Of a stretch of DNA of 5,798 nt, positions 1-5,719 are shown in pieces. Position 1 is the first letter of the stretch; every line of letters begins with the position of its first letter. The notes beneath the pieces are model-generated. The model saw nothing but the letters and a program-made list of their open reading frames with translations. It was not told the origin of the DNA and did no database searches. This DNA is from Acidimicrobiia bacterium. GTDB lineage: Bacteria > Actinomycetota > Acidimicrobiia > Spongiisociales > UBA5794. The translations under genes were made by a program, and so were the position numbers. The DNA lies in assembly GCA_030618675.1 (NCBI GenBank), contig JAUXCV010000116.1:1-5798 (forward strand), given 5' to 3'.

Positions 1-1
1 T

Positions 2-118
2 TTGGCAGCAAGAGACGAAGGCGCACGGCACGAGGTCGAGACCGAGAAGGGCTCGACCGAAGTGAGAATCACCTCCAGCGTGCGACCGGTGAAGCCATGT
101 GCGACCTTCGGGTTATGA
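2..118 (+). CDS. C-terminal end of an unrecognised protein (partial, 5' end outside window)
   Basis: An open frame runs in from the left edge and stops at TGA 116-118. It gives about 38 residues beginning LAARDEGARHEVETEKGS and ending in VRPVKPCATFGL. Third codon positions are mostly G or C, as in the confident genes of this window. The middle part (HEVETEKGSTEVRITSS) has the charged/beta-like alternation of a real protein rather than of a shadow frame. Frame 1 is also open here, running on to about 240, but its product is Arg/Trp/Cys-rich and less protein-like. I do not recognise a family and assign no function. The call rests only on codon bias and composition, and a short chance frame is possible. 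Confidence 0.4.
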   Translation: MAARDEGARHEVETEKGSTEVRITSSVRPVKPCATFGL

Positions 119-231
119 GCTTTCCGGGGCTATTCGTTGGTTCTCGTTGTTGCTCAATAGTGCTCGTGACCTGGGGTTTCGCGGAATCGGCGCGATGGCT
201 GATGCCTATGGATAACCCCCGATACCGCCCC

Positions 232-255
232 ATCCGTTAGAAGATCCGTTAGAAG
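232..255. repeat. 12-base perfect tandem repeat, two copies
   Basis: ATCCGTTAGAAG occurs at 232-243 and again immediately at 244-255. It lies in non-coding DNA about 130 bases upstream of the predicted AbiE-type promoter. It may be a replication-slippage product or a pair of protein-binding sites; the sequence does not distinguish these. Confidence 0.85.
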
Positions 256-289
256 TCCAGGCTCGATCGCGTCGTTCCGAACCATGCTC

Positions 290-312
290 GGTGGCGACCT
301 CCGGTCGCCACC
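290..312. terminator. Strong hairpin, possible terminator of the left-edge gene
   Basis: GGTGGCGACC (290-299) is followed by a 3-base loop TCC and then GGTCGCCACC (303-312), a perfect 10-bp stem. No T-run follows on either strand, so it is not a classic intrinsic terminator, though stem-only terminators are common in high-GC actinobacteria. It lies about 170 bases after the left-edge stop codon and about 45 bases upstream of the predicted AbiE-type promoter, so it could insulate that operon or be an operator. The hairpin itself is certain; its role is inferred. Confidence 0.5.
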
Positions 313-353
313 AGACGGGCGGTTGAGTTGGCGGCGGTCGGCACCTGACGCAG

Positions 354-403
354 AATCCTTCAAATAAGTCGAAGGTTTGTGCGATACTGGAACACCAACC
401 TTC
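354..403 (+). promoter_or_regulatory. Predicted promoter with three AACCTTC-like operator half-sites for the AbiE-type operon
   Basis: A possible -35 TTCAAA (359-364) lies 18 bases from a possible -10 GATACT (383-388), each matching 4 of 6 consensus positions. Transcription would start near 395, giving a leader of about 20 bases before the ATG at 416. Three copies of one motif sit on this promoter: AATCCTTC at 354-361, its inverse GAAGGTTT at 371-378, and AACCTTC at 397-403. The first two form an inverted repeat (CCTTC, 9-base spacer, GAAGG) overlapping the -35 and spacer, and the third lies at the start-site side. AbiEi antitoxins studied elsewhere repress their own operon by binding inverted repeats at the promoter, so this is a reasonable autoregulation site. 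The repeats are seen directly; the binding is inferred. Confidence 0.5.
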
Positions 404-415
404 AACTGAGCCCCG

Positions 416-1015
416 ATGCCGACCGATCGCCGCGATCTCCAGCACAAGCTCCGCCGTCTGGCCGCCACCCAGAGCGGGTACTTCACCGCGGCCCAGGCGC
501 TTGACCTCGGATACTCGTACCCGACCCAGAGCTATCACACCAAGAAGGGCAACTGGCAACGCGTCGCCCGGGGTATCTACCGGCTCCCCGAGTGGCCGGT
601 GGGCGACCAAGACGACCTCGTCAGATGGACGCTGTGGAGCCGAGAGCTCGGGGTGGTCTCCCACGACACCGCTATCTCGATCCACGACCTCGCTGACGTG
701 AACCCCAGCAGGGTGCACCTCACCGTCCCGCCTGGCTTCCGCGCCAAGGCAAAGGGGGTTGTACTCCACCACGCTGAACTAGCCGAAGGCGACGCGTGGG
801 AGCGTGAGGGCTATCGAATCACTACCCCATTTCGAACCGCCATTGATGCCGCGGCGAGCGATCTCAGCCTGGAGCAGCTCACCGAGGTGGTGAGGAGCGT
901 CTCCAAGCTGGCCCCTCACACTGCTCCGCAGCAGCTGAGGCGGGAGGCTGAACGCCGAGGACACCGGGAGGCGCTTCGAATGGAACGAGCCCTCCGCCAA
1001 GCAGGTGGACTGTGA
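416..1015 (+). CDS. AbiEi-like antitoxin / transcriptional repressor (type IV toxin-antitoxin family)
   Basis: This 199-residue protein resembles the AbiEi antitoxin family: an N-terminal winged-helix DNA-binding domain followed by a C-terminal antitoxin region. Residues 6-56 form the likely winged helix, with the helix stretch SGYFTAAQALDLGY and the family-typical wing segment WQRVARGIYRLPEWP. Residues 81-105 (VVSHDTAISIHDLADVNPSR) match the usual S-H-x-T-A-L/I-x-x-H-x-L block. The region from about 130 onward is helical and charged, the part that in studied members carries antitoxicity and DNA-binding support. In the type IV model the antitoxin counters the toxin without a stable complex and represses the operon. 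The ATG at 416 is chosen because it places the family block a normal distance from the N-terminus; upstream Shine-Dalgarno pairing is weak. The stop overlaps the next start (GTGA, 1012-1015), indicating translational coupling. Family assignment is strong; actual antitoxin activity is inferred. Confidence 0.88.
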   Translation: MPTDRRDLQHKLRRLAATQSGYFTAAQALDLGYSYPTQSYHTKKGNWQRVARGIYRLPEWPVGDQDDLVRWTLWSRELGVVSHDTAISIHDLADVNPSRVHLTVPPGFRAKAKGVVLHHAELAEGDAWEREGYRITTPFRTAIDAAASDLSLEQLTEVVRSVSKLAPHTAPQQLRREAERRGHREALRMERALRQAGGL

Positions 1016-1869
1016 GCTACGAGTCTCTCGGCGCCTTCCGACAGGCTCTCGAGCAACGACTGCTCAATCAGGCTCGAGAAACAGACACCGACCTCAACCG
1101 GCTACGCCGTCGAGTGGTGTTCGAACGAATCCTGCTCCGCCTGACCGCGAATCAGCCGGGAATGTGGGTGGTCAAAGGTGGCATGGCGGTCGAGCTTCGC
1201 ATCGGTGATTCAGCTCGGATGACCAAGGACCTCGACCTCAACCTCCGCGCTGACTCAGAAACGGCAAGCAAAGCTCACGGACACCTCATCACGGCCCTGT
1301 CGACCGATCTGACCAGCGACGGCTTCCTGTTCGAAGTATCGGAACCCACCGCCCTCGAACCGGACCAAGCAGGCCGACCCGGATGGCGCTTCAGCATCTC
1401 CGCCGGTTTGGCGGGAAGGAACTTCGCCACGGTTCGAGTCGACGTTGTCGCCAGAACCGATGAGCTGACAAGCACCGAGACGCTGCCGGTGACCTCCCTG
1501 CTGTCTTTCGCCGGCTTCGAGGACTTCGAGATCGAGGCAGCCGACGTTGCCCAGCAGTTCGCCGAGAAGCTTCACGCCATGACCCGGCCATGGGACAATC
1601 GAGACAACACCAGGGTCAAAGACCTGGCCGACATGGTCGCGTTCATCAACGGTGGGCTCGATCCAGCAAGAGCGATTCGCGCGACCCAACATGTGTTCTC
1701 GGTTCGCGGTACTCACTCCGTTCTGGAGGAGTTGCCCGATCCACCTCTCTTCTGGAACGAGGACTATCCCGCACTTGCTGCCGAACTCGCGCTCAGTGAA
1801 GCCAGCCTCGATCAGGCGATGATCACCCTCCGAGAGTTCTGGGCCAACGCCCGGACCACGGCGAGCTAG
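1012..1869 (+). CDS. AbiEii/AbiGii-like nucleotidyltransferase toxin
   Basis: This 285-residue protein starts with GTG inside the stop of the upstream antitoxin gene. It shows the signatures of the DUF1814/AbiEii nucleotidyltransferase-like family: the KGG motif at residues 55-57 (WVVKGGMAVELR), a second basic/acidic block with R69 and TKDLDL at 71-76 (metal-binding D73 and D75), a third acidic position in VRVDVVA (D144), the conserved FAEKLHAM at 183-190, and RVKDLADM at 201-208. These correspond to the KG-x, D-x-D, E-K and K/R-x-x-D-L-x-D motifs of AbiE-type toxins. Relatives cause reversible growth arrest or abort phage infection; characterised mycobacterial members add nucleotides to tRNA acceptor ends, while for most others the substrate is unknown. 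All key motifs are present and length is normal, so the enzyme looks intact. It is co-transcribed with its antitoxin. Whether the pair defends against phage here cannot be read from the sequence. Confidence 0.9.
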   Translation: MSYESLGAFRQALEQRLLNQARETDTDLNRLRRRVVFERILLRLTANQPGMWVVKGGMAVELRIGDSARMTKDLDLNLRADSETASKAHGHLITALSTDLTSDGFLFEVSEPTALEPDQAGRPGWRFSISAGLAGRNFATVRVDVVARTDELTSTETLPVTSLLSFAGFEDFEIEAADVAQQFAEKLHAMTRPWDNRDNTRVKDLADMVAFINGGLDPARAIRATQHVFSVRGTHSVLEELPDPPLFWNEDYPALAAELALSEASLDQAMITLREFWANARTTAS

Positions 1870-1966
1870 GAGACTGCCGAGCAATGCGATGTTTGGTGAC
1901 TGGTTGATCCCAGGTTGGTAACGATGCTCGTTGAATCCTTGGGGCGTGCTTGCTGAGACTCTCCAC

Positions 1967-3248
1967 CCTGTGATAGGGATCTCCGTAGTCGGTGGCGGTT
2001 CGCGGGTTGTCAGCCGGGGTGGAGGGCCCATCCGTCGGAGTTCCAGACGAGTCCGAGGTTGATGAGCCGTCGCAGGTTGATGGTTGCTGCCCTGGTGGTG
2101 AAGGCGATGCGGTTGCGTTCGACGCCTCGGTATCTGACTCTGCGGTGTCCGTTCGCAACGATCCATGCAATGGAGCGTTCGACCATGGGTCGATATTGTC
2201 GACACTCGTCGAGGTCGTCTCCGTCTCGCCATCGGGCGCGGGCTTGGGCGAGGAGTTGGTCGTGGTCACCGACGCTGAAGACCCTGCCCACAGCAGCTGT
2301 CGTGCAACGCTCCCGAACCGGACAGTCCCTGCATCAGGCACCGAAACGGGCCTGCCCGCCGGCGTTGATCGGGACAGTCGCTGCGTTGGGACAGGTGACC
2401 GTGCGTTTGTCGTAGTCGATTGTGAAGTCGTCCCTCACATAGTGGTCGTCGTCGAGTCTCGGGTTGCGTTGAAGCGGCAGAGGCTTGATCACAGCAGCGT
2501 GTTTGGCATCTTTGAGATTGGCACGCACCTCACCGGACGCGTATCCCGAATCGGCCAGGACCGTCAAACCCGAGTCCTCGCCGTCGAGAAGGTCAACGCC
2601 GATGGGCCCGTCCCCGATATTCGCCGGGGTCAGGGCACACGCCGTGATGATTCCCGTCTCGAGTTCAACAGCGATGTGGGCCTTGTATCCGTCGCGATAA
2701 CTGGATCGGGGCTTGTGCATATGTCTCGTTTCGGGATCCACTGTTGAGACGACACGGTCGTTGGCAACCCGACGGGCGATCCGCCACGTTCCCTCCTCGT
2801 CTCCTTCTTCGACGTCCTGGCCTACAACCAGGGCAAGGAGCGCGACAAGTTGGGTCTGATCGTGTCAAGTGCGACACCGTCGACCGCATCCAAGACGGCC
2901 AGAGCATCGCCGACGAGGGCGGTGACGAGCTCGTCACGAGCAATCGGGTCGTCCCACGCACACGCCGGTTTCCCACCGGCCTCGTAGTCATGACCGGACA
3001 CGTCAACCGTAGATGCAACAGGGACTGTCCCGCGGACCCGGCGGATCACCAACGCCAACTGCGTCACCGTGTCCTGAGTCGCCACCGCGTCATCGAGCAG
3101 CGTCGAATCCAGAGCCCGACGAGTCCGTTTCGTCAACACGCCCGTGTCTGAACGCGTCCGGGTTTGTCGGAGATCGCTTCGTCTGTGTCCGGCCATCTCG
3201 GCCGATTCCGACAGAATCCGCGCGCCATCAGAGTATCCCGTGTACAGG
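1967..3248 (-). mobile_element. Degenerate IS1182-family insertion sequence with proposed terminal inverted repeats
   Basis: The body encodes a ruined IS1182-type DDE transposase on the minus strand. Proposed ends are CCTGT-gata-GGGAT followed by CTC (1967-1983) on the left and, read from the other strand, CCTGT-acac-GGGAT followed by aCTC (3248 down to about 3231) on the right. Ten of the first 14 positions match, and similarity continues weakly inward with a one-base gap. I see no target-site duplication (left flank ends CCAC, right flank begins AATC), consistent with an old or rearranged element. The span of about 1.28 kb is shorter than usual for this family (typically well over 1.5 kb), which fits the missing 5' part of the transposase. 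The element lies between the AbiE-type operon and the integrase leader. The transposase is certain; the exact ends are moderate-confidence. Confidence 0.55.
2010..3148 (-). pseudogene. IS1182-family transposase, inactivated (N-terminal deletion, frameshift, premature stop)
   Basis: Reading leftward, homology begins near 3148 with TGVLTKRTRRALDSTLLDDAVA, which carries the first catalytic Asp (ALDS). It continues through HDYEAGGKPACAWDDP to ALAVLDAVDGVALD. A one-base loss near 2860-2867 shifts the frame; the next frame continues QLVALLALVVGQDVEEG, then WRIARRVANDRVVSTVDP. The second Asp lies in VLADSGYASG. After QARFGA a TGA (plus-strand 2334-2336, where relatives have Arg) interrupts the frame, most simply CGA to TGA. 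The same frame resumes with CRDCPVRERC and reaches the third catalytic residue in YRPMVERSIAW before the normal stop at 2010-2012. About 150 N-terminal residues usual in the family are absent: the integrase leader begins only about 100 bases further on. The DDE residues survive, but no functional protein can be made from this copy. Confidence 0.88.
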
Positions 3249-3264
3249 AATCAGGTCGGGGTCC

Positions 3265-3345
3265 GGTTCCCTTGTTCTTCTACCGATCCTTCTACCGGGT
3301 TCCGAACGTCGGAGTCTGGAAAGGAAGACGATCATGAAAGGCTAC
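3265..3345 (+). repeat. Integrase leader repeat, copy 1
   Basis: This leader and the first codons of the truncated integrase recur at 5720-5798 in direct orientation, about 2.45 kb downstream. The core at 3274-3305 (32 bases beginning GTTCTTCTACCGATCC) is identical in both copies. The remainder up to and including the first four codons differs by one single-base indel and a handful of substitutions, mostly transitions. The core itself contains an imperfect tandem repeat, TTCTACCGATCC then TTCTACCGGGTT. It probably holds the promoter and/or recombinase-binding sites of a family of related integrase genes. Confidence 0.9.
3318..3327 (+). promoter_or_regulatory. Ribosome binding site fixing the integrase start
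   Basis: GGAAAGGAAG ends 6 bases before the ATG at 3334. The same GGAAAGGAA precedes the GTG at 5787 in the downstream copy. Conservation of site and spacing decides in favour of ATG 3334 over in-frame starts further upstream, such as 3013. Confidence 0.85.
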
Positions 3346-4449
3346 GTAGCAAAGCAGGGCGACCGTTGGTACGCGGTCATCTACGAAGGACTCGACCCGG
3401 TCACCGGAAAGGAACAGCGCAGCTGGCACCCCGCCGGCACGAGCCGCGAGGATGCGGAGCGACTCGCTGCTCGTCTCGCCAAGGAGTTGAACGGCCGCAA
3501 CGACGAGGGACGCTCACTCAGCTTCGGGGCCTACCTGACGACCAGGTGGCTGCCCGGCAGGAAGCTCGAGTTGGCTTGCTCCACGTGGGCTGGGTACCGC
3601 CGAAAGATCGACCGGCACATCCTCCCCACCCTCGGCAAAGTGTCGATCCGGCGCCTGAAACCTCATCATCTCGAAGCCCTGTATGACCAGAAACTGCACC
3701 CGACCGACGGCCGGAAACCACTCGCGCCAAAAACGGTATTGGAGATCCATCTCATCATCCGAGGCGCCCTCAACGACGCCGTCCGAAGGGGCATCGTTTC
3801 ACGCAATACTGCGTTCGTGGCTCACGCTCCGAAGCTCAGAGCGATCCCCAAGGTCGAACAGAAGGCATGGACGGCCCAACAGTTGCAGAGGTTCCTGCGT
3901 GCAGCGGCAGGGCACCGGCTGTTCCCCGCACTGTGGCTCATCTCAACCACCGGGATGCGACGCAGTGAACTGCTCGGTCTGCAATGGCACGACATCGACC
4001 TCGAAGCAGCCACGCTGTCGATCAACCGCGGACTCGTCTCCATCGCCTACGAGACACACATATCACGGGGCAAGACCAGCAACTCACGACGAGCGATCGA
4101 CCTCGACACCACCACCGTTCGAGTGCTCTCGGCGTGGCGTGACTGGCAGCAGATCGAACAGGCCGTCGTCGGTGCCGAACCAACCGGGTGGGTGTTCACC
4201 AACTCCGCCGGCGAGCCGATCCATCCCCACTCGATCTCACAGACATTCGAGAGGATCGTCAAACGGGCCGGTGTCCCGAAGATCAGGCTGCACAACCTGA
4301 GGCATACCCATGGCACGCTGCTCATCAAAGCCGGGATACCAGTCAAGGTCGTCTCGGAGGGGCTCGGACACGGCAACCCGGTGTTCACTCCGGTGGGTAG
4401 GTTCGGCCCTTGTTCGGGGCTGTACGGCCCGTGTGATAACCGGGAGTGA
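3334..4449 (+). pseudogene. Phage-type tyrosine recombinase/integrase, truncated before the catalytic tyrosine
   Basis: The frame encodes 371 residues from ATG 3334. Residues 1-52 (MKGYVAKQGDRWYAVIYEG onward) are an AP2-like arm-binding domain. About 62-157 form the SAM-like core-binding domain (SFGAYLTTRWLP, TWAGYRRKID, NDAVRRGIV). About 175 onward is the catalytic domain. Visible active-site residues are Arg I in STTGMRRSELLG (R209), the beta-hairpin Lys in RGKTSNSRRAIDL (K247), HNLRH with H320 and R323, and LGH with H346. In relatives the nucleophile follows about 10 residues after LGH, in a TYQHV-like motif. Here homology ends at GHGNPVFT (codon 352, base 4389), and an unrelated tail of 19 residues (PVGRFGPCSG..., Cys/Gly-rich) leads to TGA 4447-4449. 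The tail Tyr (Y364) is about 18 residues from LGH in an unrelated context and is unlikely to act. A strand-exchange-dead protein is therefore expected, though it could still bind DNA. The gene is oriented away from the IS remnant and its leader is repeated at 5720-5798. Confidence 0.88.
4390..4449 (+). other. Non-homologous tail fused to the integrase
   Basis: From 4390 the sequence no longer encodes integrase. It carries short GC-rich repeats in the pattern TTCGGCCC, TTCGGGGC, TACGGCCC (about 4402-4431) that can form small alternative stems. I searched all three frames up to about 4600 for the missing TYQHV-like segment and do not see it. This is a rearrangement junction: an insertion, deletion or recombination end of unknown origin. 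Confidence 0.6.
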
Positions 4450-4581
4450 TGATTGGGGTTGTATGCGCCATTTGAGGCTCTCGGTGTTGCTTTGACTAGC
4501 AAGCATCAACACATACGACCGATACGACAGGGTTCAGCAAGAACAACACTGATTCGCCTTGTCGACGACCTACAACGCGAA

Positions 4582-4608
4582 GGTGCTCGGGCCTATGACC
4601 CGAGCACC
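4582..4608. terminator. Convergent hairpin between integrase remnant and protease gene
   Basis: GGTGCTCGGG (4582-4591), a 7-base loop CCTATGA, and CCCGAGCACC (4599-4608) form a perfect 10-bp stem. It starts 22 bases beyond the protease stop codon on the minus strand and lies downstream of the integrase remnant on the plus strand, the position expected of a shared terminator. No long T-run follows on either side (the minus strand has only TTCGCGTTG), so termination strength is uncertain. Confidence 0.7.
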
Positions 4609-4629
4609 CCTCGAACACGTCGACTCCCG

Positions 4630-5484
4630 TTACGGGTTCATGATCCCGTCCAGGAAGTCCAGCGCCACTTCCGTATCCATCCGATATGTCGTGTCGAGCG
4701 CCTTGCACGGAGCGTCCCCGCCGACGGTGATCGACGCGATGATGTTCGTCTCCACATCGTTCAACCAGATGAAGTGTGGGCCACCCGAGTCGCCGTAGCA
4801 GGTGCCGCCGTCACCGGTCGACGGAGTCATCGGCAACCTCAGCCACGCCTTTGTCAGCGAGTTAAAGCCCTGGTCGACCTTGTTGCGATCCATGTTGGGG
4901 AGGATGCTCGCGAACGCCCCCTGCTGGGTGTCACGAACGGTGCCGTACCCCACGGCCGTGAACGTCGTGTCCTTGAGGACGTGATCGGCCTTCAGTCCGT
5001 CGAGCAGGCCCTCTGTCGGTAGCTGCGCCGTCGGCAGACCGGTAGTTCCGACTAGCTTGATCAGACCTACGTCGTGAGCGTCATTGGACCTAGGCATACC
5101 GTACTCAGGATGGACGTAGTGGGCGCTTGCCGCATAGGAGTTGCCGCCAGAGGCGATCGTCGGATCGAACGTCACGACAAATGTGGAGCCTGGGAAGCGA
5201 ACCTGCGTGTAGTACTCCCAACCAGCCAGACAATGCGACGCGGTCAGGAACCAGCCACCATCGAGCAGTGTGCCGGAACAGAACTGGTACAGCCCAGCCT
5301 CTTGCTCTATATCGGAGTTTGCTGGAACGTCCAAAACCAAGGAACCCACGAACGGATGATCGGTGCCATCAGTTTCACCGTTCGTAATCGCTGATGCCGA
5401 TGCGATACCAAGCGCAGCGATCAGCATCATGGAGATGAGCAGCACCCCGAAACGGTGCCTGCCTCGTAGTTGCGAACTGGACAT
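4630..5484 (-). CDS. Secreted trypsin/chymotrypsin-fold (S1 family) serine protease
   Basis: The frame gives 284 residues from ATG 5484, preceded by the purine-rich site AAGGGGAAG. Residues 1-32 are a Sec signal peptide: RGRHR, the hydrophobic run FGVLLISMMLIAALGIA, then a cleavable ASA. Cleavage after A32 would leave ITNGETDG, aligning with the Ile16 start of active chymotrypsin-fold enzymes. The catalytic triad is complete: H84 in TASHC, D138 in NDAHDVGLIKL, S233 in GDSGGP. Cys69-Cys85 and Cys229-Cys260 match the conserved 42-58 and 191-220 disulfides. The position equivalent to trypsin Asp189 is Gly227 (GGTCYGDSGGP), so cleavage after Lys/Arg is not expected; Thr253 near position 216 suggests a restricted, small-residue S1 pocket (inference). 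The protein acts outside the cell and its substrate is unknown. An upstream in-frame ATG at 5583 is rejected because it would bury the signal peptide behind an Arg-rich stretch. The gene looks intact, in contrast to its neighbours. Confidence 0.92.
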   Translation of the reverse strand: MSSSQLRGRHRFGVLLISMMLIAALGIASASAITNGETDGTDHPFVGSLVLDVPANSDIEQEAGLYQFCSGTLLDGGWFLTASHCLAGWEYYTQVRFPGSTFVVTFDPTIASGGNSYAASAHYVHPEYGMPRSNDAHDVGLIKLVGTTGLPTAQLPTEGLLDGLKADHVLKDTTFTAVGYGTVRDTQQGAFASILPNMDRNKVDQGFNSLTKAWLRLPMTPSTGDGGTCYGDSGGPHFIWLNDVETNIIASITVGGDAPCKALDTTYRMDTEVALDFLDGIMNP

Positions 5485-5491
5485 ACGTCTT

Positions 5492-5524
5492 CCCCTTCGT
5501 ATGGTCCCCTGTTGGGGCTTCCCC
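5492..5524 (-). promoter_or_regulatory. Protease mRNA leader with competing GGGG/CCCC pairings and Shine-Dalgarno
   Basis: Read 5' to 3' on the minus strand, the leader has GGGG (5524-5521), CCCC (5517-5514), GGGG (5509-5506) and then the Shine-Dalgarno GGGG (5495-5492) 7 bases before the ATG at 5484. The single CCCC can pair with any of the three GGGG runs, including the ribosome site, giving short alternative 4-5 bp hairpins. The Shine-Dalgarno role is well supported. Any regulatory switching is speculative, since such short stems occur by chance in GC-rich DNA. Confidence 0.4.
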
Positions 5525-5621
5525 ACCGACACTACTCGCAGGACCCAAAGCCGGGGAGAGGAACCAGCAACGCCGATGTCCACGGCATAGCTCTAGCGTT
5601 GACCTGGACGCCCCCAGGCCT

Positions 5622-5645
5622 CGGTGAACCGGTCCGGGTTCACCG
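5622..5645. repeat. 9-bp inverted repeat upstream of the second integrase
   Basis: CGGTGAACC (5622-5630), a 6-base loop GGTCCG, and GGTTCACCG (5637-5645) form a perfect stem. On the plus strand GAGACTGTTTCGTTT follows, moderately T-rich, so it could terminate plus-strand transcription arriving from the left. It could equally be a recombinase or repressor binding site in front of the integrase. It does not fold as part of a tRNA. Confidence 0.7.
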
Positions 5646-5719
5646 GAGACTGTTTCGTTTGAGTCCGACCACGTCGGAGCCACCGGTGCCTTCGAAATGC
5701 CTGGTTCGCTTCGATCTGT

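Larger units (their letters stand above)
119..353. other. Gene-free stretch between the left-edge gene and the AbiE-type promoter
   Basis: No frame on either strand gives a recognisable protein. Minus-strand frames crossing this stretch are Arg/Ser/Pro-rich and read antisense into the AbiEi-like gene. The stretch contains a 12-base tandem repeat (232-255) and a strong hairpin (290-312), listed separately. The TGTTGCTCAATAGTGCTCGT region around 148-167 has a loosely repeated TGCTC motif, but nothing I can name. Confidence 0.6.
5485..5719. other. Gene-free, inverted-repeat-rich region between protease and second integrase
   Basis: No convincing protein is encoded here. The protease 5' leader occupies the left part. 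Several palindromic elements follow: CCTGG/CCAGG around 5603-5617, a 9-bp stem at 5622-5645, a 6-bp stem TCCGAC-cac-GTCGGA at 5664-5678, and the 8-base palindrome CACCGGTG at 5681-5688. A direct repeat CCTGGTTC follows at 5700-5707 and 5724-5731. The protease promoter must lie here, but I cannot pick a confident -35/-10 pair. Confidence 0.65.

Noticed and set aside
206..772. Minus-strand open frame of about 190 codons
   Set aside because: Antisense to the AbiEi-like gene and its promoter; explained by high GC content giving few stops.
1920..1932. Small hairpin AACGA-tgc-TCGTT after the toxin gene as terminator
   Set aside because: The stem has only 5 bp, no T-run follows, and stems of this size are common by chance.
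1255..2232. Minus-strand open frame of about 325 codons
   Set aside because: It runs antisense through most of the toxin gene and into the IS remnant, crossing their boundary. Its product mixes an Arg/Pro-rich start with antisense-type sequence and does not resemble a protein family.
2334..2336. TGA in the transposase as programmed readthrough or a recoded codon
   Set aside because: The same gene also has a frameshift and lacks its N-terminus, so a simple CGA to TGA decay mutation is the better explanation.
1992..2747. Plus-strand open frame of about 250 codons
   Set aside because: It is antisense to the transposase remnant, which has clear family motifs on the minus strand; the plus-strand product is Val/Ser/Asp-rich with no recognisable motif.
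3013..3333. 107-residue N-terminal extension of the integrase
   Set aside because: The extension is Pro/Ser/Arg-rich, lies antisense to the transposase remnant and crosses the IS end. The conserved ribosome site and the MKGY start shared with the second copy fix the start at 3334.
4423..4425. Tail tyrosine (Y364) as a relocated integrase nucleophile
   Set aside because: It is about 18 residues after LGH instead of about 10, in a Gly/Cys-rich context without the helix that presents the nucleophile.
5485..5583. 33-residue N-terminal extension of the protease
   Set aside because: It would place an Arg-rich segment before the signal peptide, and a good ribosome site precedes ATG 5484.
5622..5645. 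tRNA-like element or tRNA attachment site
   Set aside because: GGTTCACC resembles a T-arm only superficially; no acceptor, anticodon or D arm can be drawn around it.
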